Positions 1 through 10,300 of a stretch of DNA of 34,743 nucleotides are shown here, in pieces. Source of the stretch: Priapulus caudatus. Taxonomy: Eukaryota > Priapulida > Priapulimorpha > Priapulimorphida > Priapulidae. The notes beneath the pieces are model-generated. The model was not told the DNA's origin, made no database searches, and was given only the letters and a program-made list of their open reading frames with translations. The translations under genes and the position numbers were made by a program. The stretch lies in contig NW_014577395.1 of the NCBI RefSeq assembly GCF_000485595.1, forward strand, positions 106,430 to 141,172, read 5' to 3'. Position 1 is the stretch's first letter. Each line of letters starts with the position of its first letter.

Positions 1-335
1 TTTCAGCGAAGCGTAATTACAACTTTTAATCATGAATTAAGTTAGTCACAATATTTAATGTGCTACTCAGTGAGCATGATAAATCCACTAATCATAATAG
101 TTGCTTAGTTACTAAATTAGAAGTAGGTAGTACTAGTATTTAGGTACGTTGCAGATTTTCCAATTGGAAATTTTACTTCAATTTTTTCCCAAGGAAATTT
201 AAAATGTATCTAAGATTTGCTGTACTACTTCAATCATTATAGTTTACAAATTATTCCTTTTCATGTACCGCAACTTGAAGATATTTTTTTGGCGTATTGC
301 TCCGCCCATATTGAATAACCGTATAATTTGTTTTA
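1..335. other. AT-rich intergenic stretch
   Basis: I see no coding exon, RNA gene or recognisable repeat here. The sequence is AT-rich with short homopolymer runs and no conserved reading frame. It may be intron of the gene whose last exon starts at 2523, since that gene must begin upstream. Confidence 0.4.
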
Positions 336-408
336 GACTGGTACTCGTCCCACCTCGATACTCGATTCCATCGCAGCTAACTAAGCCGAGAGGAGCGAGT
401 ACCAGTTC
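336..408. mobile_element. Short hairpin MITE, GACTGGTAC family, copy A
   Basis: A 73-bp unit begins GACTGGTACTCG and ends with its near inverse CGAGTACCAGTTC. It is flanked by TA on both sides (334-335 and 409-410). The interior contains CCCACCTCGAT and CTAACTAAGCCGAG, which recur in inverted orientation at 11826-11890. Family members with the same ends but different centres lie at 10833-10918 and 33552-33625. A TA target duplication would fit a Tc1/mariner-type non-autonomous element. That assignment is inference. Confidence 0.55.
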
Positions 409-582
409 TATTCATGTTGGAAGTCGGAATTATTGTGATTAGTTGAAACATCTTAAATCTCTCGGAAACAGATTTTTTGAGTTTAGATTAACTAATCATT
501 ATTACGGGGAAGTGAAATATGATGAGAGCGTACGCGTACGCCACTCGACAGAATTTTCCATCGATCATGTGATCGGTACAAA

Positions 583-770
583 ATGGCGAACTGCCGAAAA
601 AAGGTTGTTGCTGTTGTTAGTGCTGTTTATTTGCTTCTAAAAAGAAACAAAATACGGAGAAGGGCTCGTTGGGCGAATCGAAATTCGTGGTCCAGGATTG
701 GATAATGCGCCGGAAAGGTAGAGGGGTCTACTCGAATTTAGTAAAAGAACTGGAAACATTCATTGCAAGT
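583..770 (+). pseudogene. PIF/Harbinger transposase N-terminus, truncated and frameshifted
   Basis: An ATG at 583 opens a basic 40-residue frame that stops at 703-705. The next frame continues with VQDWIMRRKGRGVYSNLVKEL at about 690-755. This resembles the W-V-x-P-W-x-x-R-R ... G-x-Y/F-x-x-L-x-x-E-L signature near the start of HARBI1/PIF-type transposases. A one-base loss near 690 explains the frame change. Homology ends near 760, where sequence of the partner gene runs in the opposite direction. No DDE catalytic region remains, so this is a non-autonomous remnant. Confidence 0.55.
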
Positions 771-925
771 CTCAGCGCTATTTCTGTAATAGCGACCTCC
801 TTCGCTACACGATCCCGGTATTCAGGGATCGTAATGTCAAAAAGGCATGGCCTTTCCGACCACAGAAATACCAATTCGCCTTCCTTTTCGCAAGTCCACA
901 CTTCTACAGTATTGGAGGCAGCCAT
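760..925 (-). pseudogene. MADF/Myb-like partner protein of a Harbinger element, 5' fragment
   Basis: Reading leftward from an ATG at 925, the frame gives a MADF-type domain start. It shows VWTCEKEGELVFLWSERPC, then LFD and PEYRDR, then a KEVAITEIALRL helix. Known Harbinger transposons encode such a SANT/MADF protein next to the transposase. Here its first ~55 codons abut the transposase start, tail to tail. It is uninterrupted to about 760 and then loses homology. Position and orientation indicate an internally deleted Harbinger copy rather than a host gene. Confidence 0.55.
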
Positions 926-959
926 TTTAACATCACATGATATCAACAACACGTCCGAT

Positions 960-1187
960 TGGTTTAGAAAAATCGATCGGGCGACAAAATACGCCGGTCA
1001 CGGGCACACGAGCGATAATTATCGCCCGGCGTAAATAATCGCCCAAAAATATCTAACATTTTGGATACGGGCGATTCGATCGGGCGATTAAAATCGGCGT
1101 CGACGTGAACGGGCACACGGGCAAATTTTTCGAGCGATTTTAGAATTCCCGGCGATCGGGCGATAAAAATCGCTCGTGTGCCCCTAC
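960..1187. mobile_element. Right subterminal/TIR region of the Harbinger remnant
   Basis: Three copies of the motif GGGCACACG with GCGAT/ATCGCCC runs lie near 1003, 1110 and (inverted) 1170. The outermost inverse, ending GTGTGCCCCT, probably marks the right terminus near 1187. No matching left terminus was found upstream of 583, so the left end appears lost or diverged. The target duplication could not be determined. Confidence 0.45.
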
Positions 1188-1745
1188 CTTTAGGCTTTTT
1201 GCCTTGCGTTTTGCTACGGCAGCCCTACGGGTGTGACGCCCCTGCATACATGCGTTGCGTATGTGGTTATACACCATAGATAGTGTTTGGTACTATCATC
1301 CGCCTATATAAGCGAACCGAGTCGGATAATAATTAGTGGTAGGGTTAGATTGTGGTTAATATTAGTGTTAGGTTAGAGTTAGGGTAGCGAGTAGGATAGT
1401 CCCTAGACTGGCATTATATTACATTTATGTAATACAACATGATTGAACAGCGCATGCGCAGCAACTGCTCGGACGAATAGCGTATACGAACAGCGGAACA
1501 GGTGTCCGATGCTCGGACGAATATCCACGTCCTTATCAGAATCACACACCGACGAATTAATGGTGTCTACTAAAAAATTATTTCTGCATATATCACATCA
1601 AGATTTTCACCAAATATCATGATAATGAATGCATATATATTAAAATAAAAACTAATAGTATTTTACATTTTCAAAATATTTTTTGAAAGATATAATTTAC
1701 ACACAATAATCTCAAAAATAAATAAAATGGAATGGAATGAATCAT
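1188..1745. other. Gene-free stretch with a degenerate TTAGGG-like patch
   Basis: No gene is seen. Between about 1338 and 1408 there are interrupted GGTTAG units followed by GCGAGTAGG and TCCCTAGACT. The same order occurs inside the foldback elements at 11358-11635 and 31957-32575 (inverted in the former). This may be an eroded fragment of that family. From 1560 to 1740 the sequence is AT-rich and featureless. Confidence 0.35.
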
Positions 1746-2440
1746 GGGGGGGGGGTAATTGTCCAGGGGTATATTATATATGTCATCTGACATTTGCCCA
1801 GGAGATAATTGTATGGGGAAAAATTGTGTGGAATACAGGGTTCTCCCCAGGATGAAATTCAAACAGGGGGGAAGGGGTAGGGGAGGGGAGGGGAGAAGCG
1901 GTGCCGGCAGACCAGGAGGACGGGGGGAAACTAGGGGGGTCGCGGGGCGTGTTTTTTCCGATACGGCTAATTAATGCGTAAAATCTGCACCACACCATAG
2001 ACGCGTGTATTTGTGGTTATTGTTATATTATGCCGAGTCGAGCTGTACAGCAAAGATACAGTTAGTTACAGCGTTAACTGTGCATTGTTCAGTTTAACTT
2101 CGTGTACGTCTGGCACGTGATGGTGGGTACTGGTAAATACAGCGTCGGATTACTGGTCGAACTGCGCAATTCTTGACGGGATCGATTTCCCGACGCTGGC
2201 AAACTTTTTTGTTGTGAGAATTCCGGGCGCGGAGTGTGGTGGAGTAATTTCAAAACGGGCGCCAACGATTCAAACACGGGGGGTTTTCCCAAACGGGGCT
2301 GCTCGCGCGCCCCGTTTGCGCAACGTTAGGCGCAGACCCTGATAATGTCCAGGGCAATTGCCCAAGGGGTAATTTTAAGGTACGATTGCCTGGGGGTGAA
2401 TGATTGACGGCGGGCGGGGGTAATTGTCTAGGGGGGATGA
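1746..2440. repeat. G-rich dispersed repeat bounded by GGGGTAATTGTCYAGGGG
   Basis: The motif GGGGTAATTGTCCAGGGG near 1752 recurs as GGGGTAATTGTCTAGGGG near 2417, bracketing about 690 bp. Inside are a G-rich tract (1864-1945) and a block with CCAAACGGGGC...CCGTTTGCGC..AACGTTAGG (2220-2335). Both internal blocks recur at about 3380-3440 and 3750-3850 inside the neighbouring hAT-like element, so these elements share modules. No protein was found. Boundaries are approximate. Confidence 0.45.
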
Positions 2441-2522
2441 CCAGTGTGGCAGTATTTGTCCTAGAACCATATTATCATATTTATGTTCGACTATAGTATA
2501 GTTTCATATTGTGTTGTTTCAG

Positions 2523-2863
2523 ATGTGAAGGATGATGTTGCATGTGTTATGGATCGCCTGGCTTGTCGTTGTTTGTCCATTGAGATATCAGTGATAACAC
2601 CTAGAACCCCTTGTCAGGAAGCTGCTTTGGCCAAGGTTCAAGGAACAATACAGGAGATGCTTCAAACGAAACAGACAGATCGACCAAAAACACTTCAGAT
2701 AGCAACATTGATGCTCAATGCCTGCATGCCCGACTCCACAGCGGCAGTGGACTACCGTTTTCAGGCTGATGTGATCGGCTGTGCAATCGATGATCAGAAG
2801 CGAGTGCGCAGTCAACTGCAGAAGGTGGTTGAAGACCTTAAAAAGGAGAAGAGCGAGTCATAA
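2523..2863 (+). CDS. 3'-terminal coding exon of an unrecognised gene
   Basis: A pyrimidine-rich tract ending TTTCAG at 2517-2522 gives a good splice acceptor. The frame entering in phase 1 runs 113 codons to TAA at 2861-2863. The protein end begins VKDDVACVMDRLACRC, contains RPKTLQIATLMLNACMPDS, and ends in a charged helical tail (QLQKVVEDLKKEKSES). An ATG at 2483 lies in the same frame, but the acceptor makes an internal start unlikely. The codons read as a helical, soluble, unmutated protein. I do not recognise the family. Earlier exons lie upstream of the window or in its first 2.5 kb, where I found none. Confidence 0.6.
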
Positions 2864-3074
2864 GGTTTATAATAACAGTGAATGTGGGGTAGTGGAAGAG
2901 TACTCGCTGGCAGCCTTCAAGTTCAACCTTTAAAGAAGTCTTTCTTAGTGTAGAACGCAGGCAATTACCAAACCTTGCGATGACAGCACCATCTTTTTAA
3001 ATGTTAAAAAGATGGGCATAACTACCATAATATAATTTGTAAATCTACATAATCAAATGTGGATACATGTATAC
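2864..3074 (+). other. Probable 3' UTR of the unrecognised gene
   Basis: This AT-rich, non-coding sequence directly follows the stop codon. No AATAAA occurs before the transposon that begins at 3075. The first AATAAA downstream is at 3108-3113, inside that transposon's left terminal repeat. The 3' UTR may therefore end within the element. Confidence 0.4.
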
Positions 3075-4356
3075 CAGGAGTAGATAATAGGGAAGGAGTG
3101 TGACTTCAATAAACAAGGTGAAATTTGTTCATTTACTTAGCCTTATAATACCTACGATTTACTACGCGTAACTCCATCCAACTTGAGCTCAAATCGTACA
3201 CAGTACATCTCGCTTAGCATCGTGCGAAATCCGTTTTCTCGTATACACCCGCAATCCGGAGAGATACAGACTAAAACGTACGACAACAATTTTCCATTCT
3301 GTTGCCAGCAAACTCGAAGCGTTCAGCACGAATTTGAACAAAAGGCCAGCTACGAACCGGTTCTCCCAGTGAATTTGAACAGGGGGGGAGGCGGAGAGGG
3401 GAAAGGGGGAGCGGGAGGGGGGAGGGGAGGGGAAACTAGGGGGCGTCCGGGGGCCTGGTCGAATCACTGGCATATATAACTACTATAAAACTATAGCTAC
3501 TATAAACAACTATAACTACTATAACAACTATATATAGTTCGTTGATATATAGTCAAATAGATGGCGTTGTGTGTGACCTGTAGTGCAGGTGCGGACTTGT
3601 TCTTGCTGCCAGTGGCTCGAATGGGAATTCTTGCCGAGGTGGCCCTCAACTTGCCAGATAGCAGCAGCGGCCTCCAAAGCTGACTCACTGTTCCCTCATG
3701 TAGCCACTTCCCATAAATTTTTATTTTTTTGTCTTTAATTGCGGGCGAAATAATTTAAACGTGTGCGCAACGATTGAAATGGGGGGGGGGAGATTTTCCC
3801 AAACGGGGCGGGCACGCCCGCCGTTTGCGCCAACGTTAGGGTAGAAGCCTGCCCTAACCACAGCGTTGCTCTCTCGGGTCAAGGTGGTGTGGCTCGCAGG
3901 CGAGACTTGGCACGCTGGAGCTGCTGCTGATGCGCGTGAGCGTTGCGTGGTGTGGGGGGCATACAGCTGTATGCCGGTATGCCGGCCCTGTCAAGTTATC
4001 TCCGCCGAGTGTTGCGTCGATTGTCAATCTCCCTCGTGCCACACCGCCTGGCCCGATCGAGAGCAAGCTGTGAGTTAGTAGCTGCCTCGTTTGCTTTAAA
4101 TTCGGTGCTGGAACAATCGAGTTTAGCTGGCAACAGAATGGAAAATCGTGTTGTACGTTTTAGTCTGTAGGTTCCGGATTGCGGGTGTATACGAGGAAAC
4201 GATTTCGCACGATGCTAGGCGAATGTACTGTGTACGATTTGAGCTCAAGTTGGATGAGTTACGAGTAGTAAATCGTAGGTATTAATTATAAGGCTAGTAA
4301 ATGACGAATTTCCCTTGTTTATTGAAGTCACACTCCTTCCCTATTATCTACTCCTG
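3075..4356. mobile_element. hAT-like non-autonomous element with very long terminal inverted repeats
   Basis: The element starts CAGGAGTAGATAATAGGGAA and ends in its exact inverse. It is flanked by the 8-bp direct repeat ATGTATAC at 3067-3074 and 4357-4364. An 8-bp duplication and CAG...CTG termini fit the hAT superfamily. The inverted arms are about 285 bp long (about 3075-3360 and 4080-4356) and about 85-90% alike by eye. The interior contains the G-rich module (3380-3440), a short ATAACTACTATA-type repeat (3477-3535) and the CCGTTTGCGCC module (about 3750-3850), both shared with the repeat at 1746-2440. No transposase reading frame was found, so it must have been moved in trans. Confidence 0.75.
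3108..3113 (+). promoter_or_regulatory. Candidate poly(A) signal AATAAA inside a transposon terminus
   Basis: AATAAA lies 245 bases after the stop codon of the exon at 2523-2863. It is the first canonical signal downstream. It is part of the left inverted repeat of the hAT-like element, so the transposon may supply the 3' end of this gene. Confidence 0.35.
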
Positions 4357-4364
4357 ATGTATAC

Positions 4365-4632
4365 ATATATAATATGAAATCGATTATCAGATGATACCAA
4401 AGTAAGTTATTTATATTAGTAATATTGTAGTGATGAATTTCTACTGGTATTGGTGATACCTTTAGTTGGATACTGACCCATGTGTTATTGTTCCCCTGTT
4501 ATATGTTTACTTCAACATGTGGATGAAATTATTACAGTAACAGTACAGTCCTCCTTAAACCTGGAGATATATAAACAAAATTGAGATGGTTTTAAAATAA
4601 GACTATATCATACTTCCATGAATAAATATATA
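4365..4632. other. AT-rich intergenic stretch
   Basis: No exon or repeat structure was recognised between the hAT-like element and the next repeat. Confidence 0.4.
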
Positions 4633-4658
4633 CAGGGCATGAAATTAGCCAAAATGTG

Positions 4659-4785
4659 AACAGGCCCACCCTAAATTTTAAACAGGACCTTAGACAAATT
4701 GAACAGGCCCTTACAAGTTTGAACAGGCCTTAACAAGTTTGAACGGGCCCTTTCAAGTTTGAACAGGACCTTAATTTTGTTCAAT
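4659..4785. repeat. Short tandem array, unit about 24 bp
   Basis: Five to six imperfect copies of a unit resembling GAACAGGCCCTTACAAGTTT are arranged head to tail. The array follows GGGCATGAAATTAGCC (4636-4651), a beginning similar to other repeats here with a GAAATTA start (12863, 33253). It is probably part of a dispersed element ending before about 5040. Confidence 0.55.
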
Positions 4786-5238
4786 TTATTCCATAAGTAT
4801 TAGCTTTGTGTTTATTTCAGTATTTCATTGCTATCAGTGGAGTTCTACTTGTTTGACAGCAATGGCTGGAACATGATTTACTTCTTAGTAGTCACTAAGT
4901 AAAAACTAGTTAGGAAATTGGTAAATATTGTTGATCTAAAGGCAAGATAGGCAAAATTTTGAATAGGCCAAGTGGCAAGTGGACTGATTATATGGGGAGT
5001 TGAACCGGCGGCCGCCGGCAAAATTAGCGCCATTTTATATATATATACTGTACTACACATTTGTTCCTGACATTACTGTATTTCTGTATTTTGTATTGCA
5101 GTGATTATTGTAGTTTTTTGTTTGCATTTTTGATAATAACCGTATTTACTTTAGTCCTCAAATTCAGTCACTACTAGAACGAATTTGCTGATAGCTATGA
5201 ACATTCACATGTTAAACTAATAGTAATGTAATCATTGT

Positions 5239-6232
5239 ATCCCCCGAATGAAGTTCGTGGGGATACTATGGGTTTGGCATCGTCGCGCCGCCGCTGCAGA
5301 GATTTCCTTGTGAACGTTCTACCGGCTGCAGTTCTTCTCGGATCATCTTCATGGAGGTGCGTTATCGTAAAGCCAAGACGCCTATCGTTTTTGGTGTGGG
5401 CGGAGTCATCGTTGCCATGGTAAAATATTCTGGAACCTGTAACTTCTGCACTTTTTACCCGATTGTCATGAAATTTATATTTGTATTAAAATTTATATTA
5501 AAATTTATATTAAAATTTCAATTTTAAATTTTAAAAATAAAATTTCAATTTTAAAATAAAAATAAAAATTTAATATTTGTATTTAAATTTATATTTAAAT
5601 TTATGATTGTCATCAAATATATATATATATATATAGGACATGTTATATCGGCCCTGTGTGCCAAATTCCATGACAATCGGGTAAAAACAGCACAAGTTAC
5701 AGGTTCTACAATATATTTCCACAAAAATGTTGTTACCATGGCAACGATGACTCCGCCCACACCAAAAACGATTGGCGTCTTCGCTTTACCATAACGCACC
5801 TTCATGCCAAATTTGAAGATGATCCGAGATCGGGTAAAAACTGCCCACCAGGTCACTGCGACCTTTACTTCACCTTTACATAGATCTTGATCATATTTCT
5901 CTTCCGCTCTCTAACTCAGCCCCTAATTGACCTAGCGCGACCAAACTTGGTATGCTTACACATCTTGGGGGAGAAGGTCTGTCGCATACCAAAACCATCG
6001 CTGCCCTTGACCTTAGTTTGACCTTCACCGTCGACTTACATTTCCTCTTCGGCCTCCTAGGGTAACCAGATTCCATATACTTGCACATCTGAGGCACACC
6101 AGTTGTCTAACAAACCTTTGTCTTTGTGACTTATTTAACTTTACCTGCCTTCTACATCCTTACAGAGATATTCCATTCATACTAGATCACGGGGGATACA
6201 TGTAGTTGGCGACAACTGCTCGTTTCTAGTTT
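5239..6232. mobile_element. Dispersed repeat beginning with a TATCCCCCGAA palindrome
   Basis: The left end (5239-5266) is a near-perfect palindrome, TATCCCCCGAA..TTCGTGGGGATA. The right side has GGGGGATACATGTAG at about 6190. Inside, 5350-5480 is repeated in inverted orientation at about 5670-5805, separated by an AT-rich spacer of about 190 bp. Open frames on either strand in this region are products of these repeats and have no family similarity I recognise. The superfamily is not determined. Confidence 0.5.
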
Positions 6233-7304
6233 TAAGACGTTAGTGATACTTACAGTCGCTATGGTTTGTCATTTTCAATAGTTAATTTTTACAGTAGCAG
6301 AACACATCTAGTATTACTAGCAAGTATATTCCATTACATAATTATTTTGATATAAGTCATGAGTAGCTTTGGTGATGTACGTGCCAATTCTTATTGGTTA
6401 CGCAGTTCATAATGGCATGGCTATTATGATATATGAAACTATATTAGAACAAGTACCAATGTTTCATGTCAACATTATTGGCATTCAATGTTATCGTGAT
6501 GTGCTCTCTCTATCGAAAACCCAGTTGTTGTGTAAATAAGAAACGATTGTCCTGCCTGTTTACACGCCATTTTTCTAAGAGATACTACAATTTTTGTGTG
6601 TGTACATAGGTAGAAAATTAAATTGCAGCTAAACTTGCTTATGTCTAATACATTTTATTCTTGCAAATACAAGAAAGCAGGCAACTATAGCTACCAAACT
6701 GTTTGTTCCAAGTAGCTTCAAATATTTGTACTGTGGGTAGAAATTCTGTGAATTTGAACAACTTGGCATATACATGCAGATAAAATTGGGCTTCGTTAAT
6801 GCCATTTTAATTTAAAATTAAAATCGATTGATCAATTGGCACTGATGCAATGGTGACATATCAACTGGGTAGTCGTGACGATATCAGGAACAGCAATTAT
6901 CATGCATGTTAAAATACCAGGAGAGTCTGTGCATGTACGATAGCAATGTTTCCAGTCCAAGCAATTGCAAGTTAACATTTGCACAGATTCCGTAATTTTA
7001 CATCACAGGCATAACAGATATTATATAACACCAATATCTGTCACAGATACCAGTGAAAAATTCTGCCGATTTTCATCACTGCTACTTATGACAACCACCA
7101 TAGTTTATAATACATACAACACAGAGAAATGTATTTGAAATGTTTTCACCTTTTAGCTAAAATGTACTTGGATTTCATTGGTAAGGCAAATGAAACACAC
7201 GTCTTGTATGACAACTAAATACAAAATCGCTGACATTTGCATAGGTTGTCTTCCCCTATTAACAGACTTGCACAGCTTAGTACAATTTTACACACTTAGT
7301 AAGT
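6233..7304 (-). other. 3' flank / probable 3' UTR of USP14
   Basis: This lies downstream of the USP14 stop codon. It is AT-rich with no other gene. A poly(A) signal candidate on the - strand lies at 6654-6659, giving a 3' UTR of about 650 bases if used. From 6233 to 6650 I see nothing distinctive. Confidence 0.4.
6654..6659 (-). promoter_or_regulatory. Candidate poly(A) signal for USP14
   Basis: AATAAA on the - strand, about 650 bases after the USP14 stop codon. It is a canonical hexamer in an AT-rich context. Nearer variants may exist. Confidence 0.35.
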
Positions 7305-7369
7305 TCATTCTTCCTCAACTTCCAGAATCCTCGGCCCATATAGTAGAACATAAGCTGTATGCCAATCAC
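7305..7369 (-). CDS. USP14: USP14 exon 14 (last coding exon)
   Basis: Acceptor TTGCAG then DWHTAYVLLYGPRILEVEEE and TGA at 7305-7307. This matches the C-terminal W-H-x-A-Y-V-L-L-Y-G-P-R strand of USP14. It completes a split Gly codon from exon 13. Confidence 0.92.
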
Positions 7370-10300
7370 CTGCAATGGGAACACAGTTGGTAGAAAATGT
7401 GAGGTAGTGTAAATACTAGCATGTACTACTGTACTAGTGTAAATACTAAGTATCTGTGCTTACTTGTAGCAGTCACTATAGTCACAAATAAAACAATCAG
7501 AAGGATAACATATAAATAAATAATAGTTGTAAGTACAAACTTGGTCGAAACTGGAAACAAACTGCTAATCTTTTAAGCAATCCTAATTGCTCCTACCGTT
7601 CTCGCTTTTTTCCCCGACCACTACAATACTTACTGGTATTGCTTGCGTAACAGCAAGTGTCTAAATTAAGGCTAACTGGCTAATAGTCTTAGAACACTTT
7701 ACATCGTTATTTTCACAAAAATACACAACACTTGAATTCTGTTTGTTTACATGGTGTTGACACGGTTACATGATGATGCCACTTGTTTCTCGTGAGACCC
7801 TACCCCTGTACTTTGATATGGCAACTTGAATTAGGCAATAGAGATATTGTTTCATGCATGCCATATTTTCAATTGTGTAACACTTCGTGACTAAGCAACA
7901 TTGTTAGAACATCCCTATCACAACCATCATTGGGTCAAGCTGCCTGGAACCAGTAGGCAGATAGGCCAATTTCTGTCCGATTTACACTACTGAACAGTGG
8001 TTACATCTCCAACCATCCGTCTGTATTGCATGCAAACTCACCTCCTCCGGAAAGCTTCAAGATGTCCTCCTCTGAGACGGCAGACACGTTGTCGTCATCA
8101 AACATCGTCCATTCGCTCTTGCTTTTCCGCACCCAGGCGACGTAGTGACCGCTAGAGCTTGACCGTCCCTTGTGGGTCAGCACCGCCCGCAGTTCATAGT
8201 AGCCGCTGTTGTTGGAACCGACATCTGCGTAGCAATCGACATATCAGGCTCTGTGATCAGTGTGGTGTGCATCTTATAGGTCTGACCACAAACTATTTAA
8301 ATTATTGGGCTCAGTTCATAAGCTTGGAATTAATAGATTTTAAGTATTAATTCTGTGCCAGAATGGTTCTGCAGTTCAGATACCACATTTATCTTGGTAG
8401 AAGAGACATAATACAGGCTTTCCAGCAGTCCTTGACAACATTTTAGGGCTACTTTTAGGGAGATATCAAGGTTTTTTTAGGGCTATTTTAGGAATTTTTA
8501 GGGATGAATCGAAACATTTTAGGGATAAAATAAGTCACTTACCTTTCATAAACATCAACGTGTTAACTTACAGATACAGTTCTATGTGGTATGTGTCCAG
8601 TCTACCAGCTATTCCTATCCTCCAAGTCCTCGATACGACTGTACATCATCAAGTTTCATGCAAATTAGGCATGTCTTGTACATCCAGCCAGGAACAGGGT
8701 CGTATAATCAGACACTGAAGCTTAGGAATCACTGGTAGACTAAGAGTCACAATACTTACTCTGTATAAAGATAACTAGAAAACATCCATTAGACATAATT
8801 ACAAACCAAAAGTTCATCATCTCATCACCAAAAACTCCAAACATATGTGATTTTTTTTTTTTAGGAATTTGAATAAAATTTTAGCCCTTTTTGAGGAATT
8901 GCATACATTTTTAAAGTTTTTTTTAGGAATTTTAGGGCGAGCTCAAAATTTTAGGAATTTTTAGGAATTTTAGGGCCGCTGGAAAGCCTGATAATAGAAC
9001 CGACACAGAACAATAACAATGAAATTACTAGCAGCAGCAACTACCATCTTCAAAGCTGTACGGCTCGCTTCGAGTCTTTTTCTCAACTTTGTCGACTTCC
9101 ATAGTTTCTTCCTTGACCTCGCTCTTGTCTTTCTGTGAATGATAGACAACAAACGTCTACTGACAGCAGGGGCCATATCAAAGTGTGTTCCCAGCTAGAC
9201 ATGTCCCATAAATCCTAAGGCAGAACACTGGCAAGCTTAATGCCAACAGTGCCCAAAGAATGCTTTGCATTGCTCAAAAATTTGCAATGTACTTGTGAAA
9301 AGCATTGGAAGTAAATGAAATGTAAAACGTAAGCACGCTTGCTACATTTAGCGACCTTCACGTGTGGAGTAATGTCCAAATGGAAAATATATTCCTATTG
9401 GCATCTTGTCAATGCTTTGTCTCTGCGTTAAGTGGGGAATTGGAGGGTGGACTTGGTATACCTTGATTGCAGTTAGCTCTAGCTGCTTATCCTCTTGCTC
9501 TTTGAATCTGGTACGCAAGGGGATTAGCTTCTGCTGTAACTCCGGCGTGCACAGGTCAAACACGTCCAACATCATCGTAAATTTCACATCCTGAAACGAC
9601 GAGACGCTTGTGAAAGCCCTTCTCAATCTTAGAAAAGCGCGACAAAGGCAGACCTCTGCACACGATATACGATCCAACCAGAATGCATCCTTTGCGGCCA
9701 AGTAGAAAAACCTTAAAGACTGTGCGACGGGAACCCAGATAGCTTGCCGAGTGCACATGTATGGTTGTCTTATTATTTATACCACATTGCATTAAGTTAA
9801 TTGTGACAAAAAGCTAGCGGTGGCCAGCCCTACCGACCTAGTATGAGGTTAGGTGATTCTGCACACCGAACCCCACTATGCTGATAGGTTAGGAGCTGAA
9901 GTTAATATTTTATTACATTGAGAGAAATATAAGCCCATTTCTTATTGCTGCTCTACCAGGAACTTTGCCAATATTTCACAATAACATAGCTTTGGATACT
10001 TGCTTAAATATTTGATTATCGTTTTGTTTGAAATTATATATACACACAAATCTTATATATACCTTCAGTATTTTTGCATTTATAGCACCTTTCTCCTTAT
10101 AGAAAAATCTCACAAACTGTATGGTGAGATAGCCTGGCAGCCGGCATATCTGTGATGTCTTGTGATATTCTGCATCTCTACCTAATACTGAAGACATCTT
10201 TGTGATATTCTCTTCCATCCTCTGTAAACATGAGGGTCACTTCATAAACCAATTGCCGGAACTTGAGACATCTTACAGGTTGCATTCATGAAGACACAGC

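Noticed and set aside
3183-4170. Several 62-98 codon frames inside the hAT-like element
   Set aside because: They lie in the terminal inverted repeats and G-rich modules, appear on both strands, and do not resemble a transposase.
5235-5856. 62- and 101-codon frames in the TATCCCCCGAA repeat
   Set aside because: They overlap an inverted duplication and show no recognised domain; repeat artefacts.
7178-7393. 71-codon + strand frame over USP14 exon 14
   Set aside because: Antisense shadow of a real exon, with no similarity of its own.
9556-9792. Frame continuing USP14 exon 11 upstream (MCTRQAIW...)
   Set aside because: The AG acceptor at 9591-9592 and loss of similarity show this part is intron.
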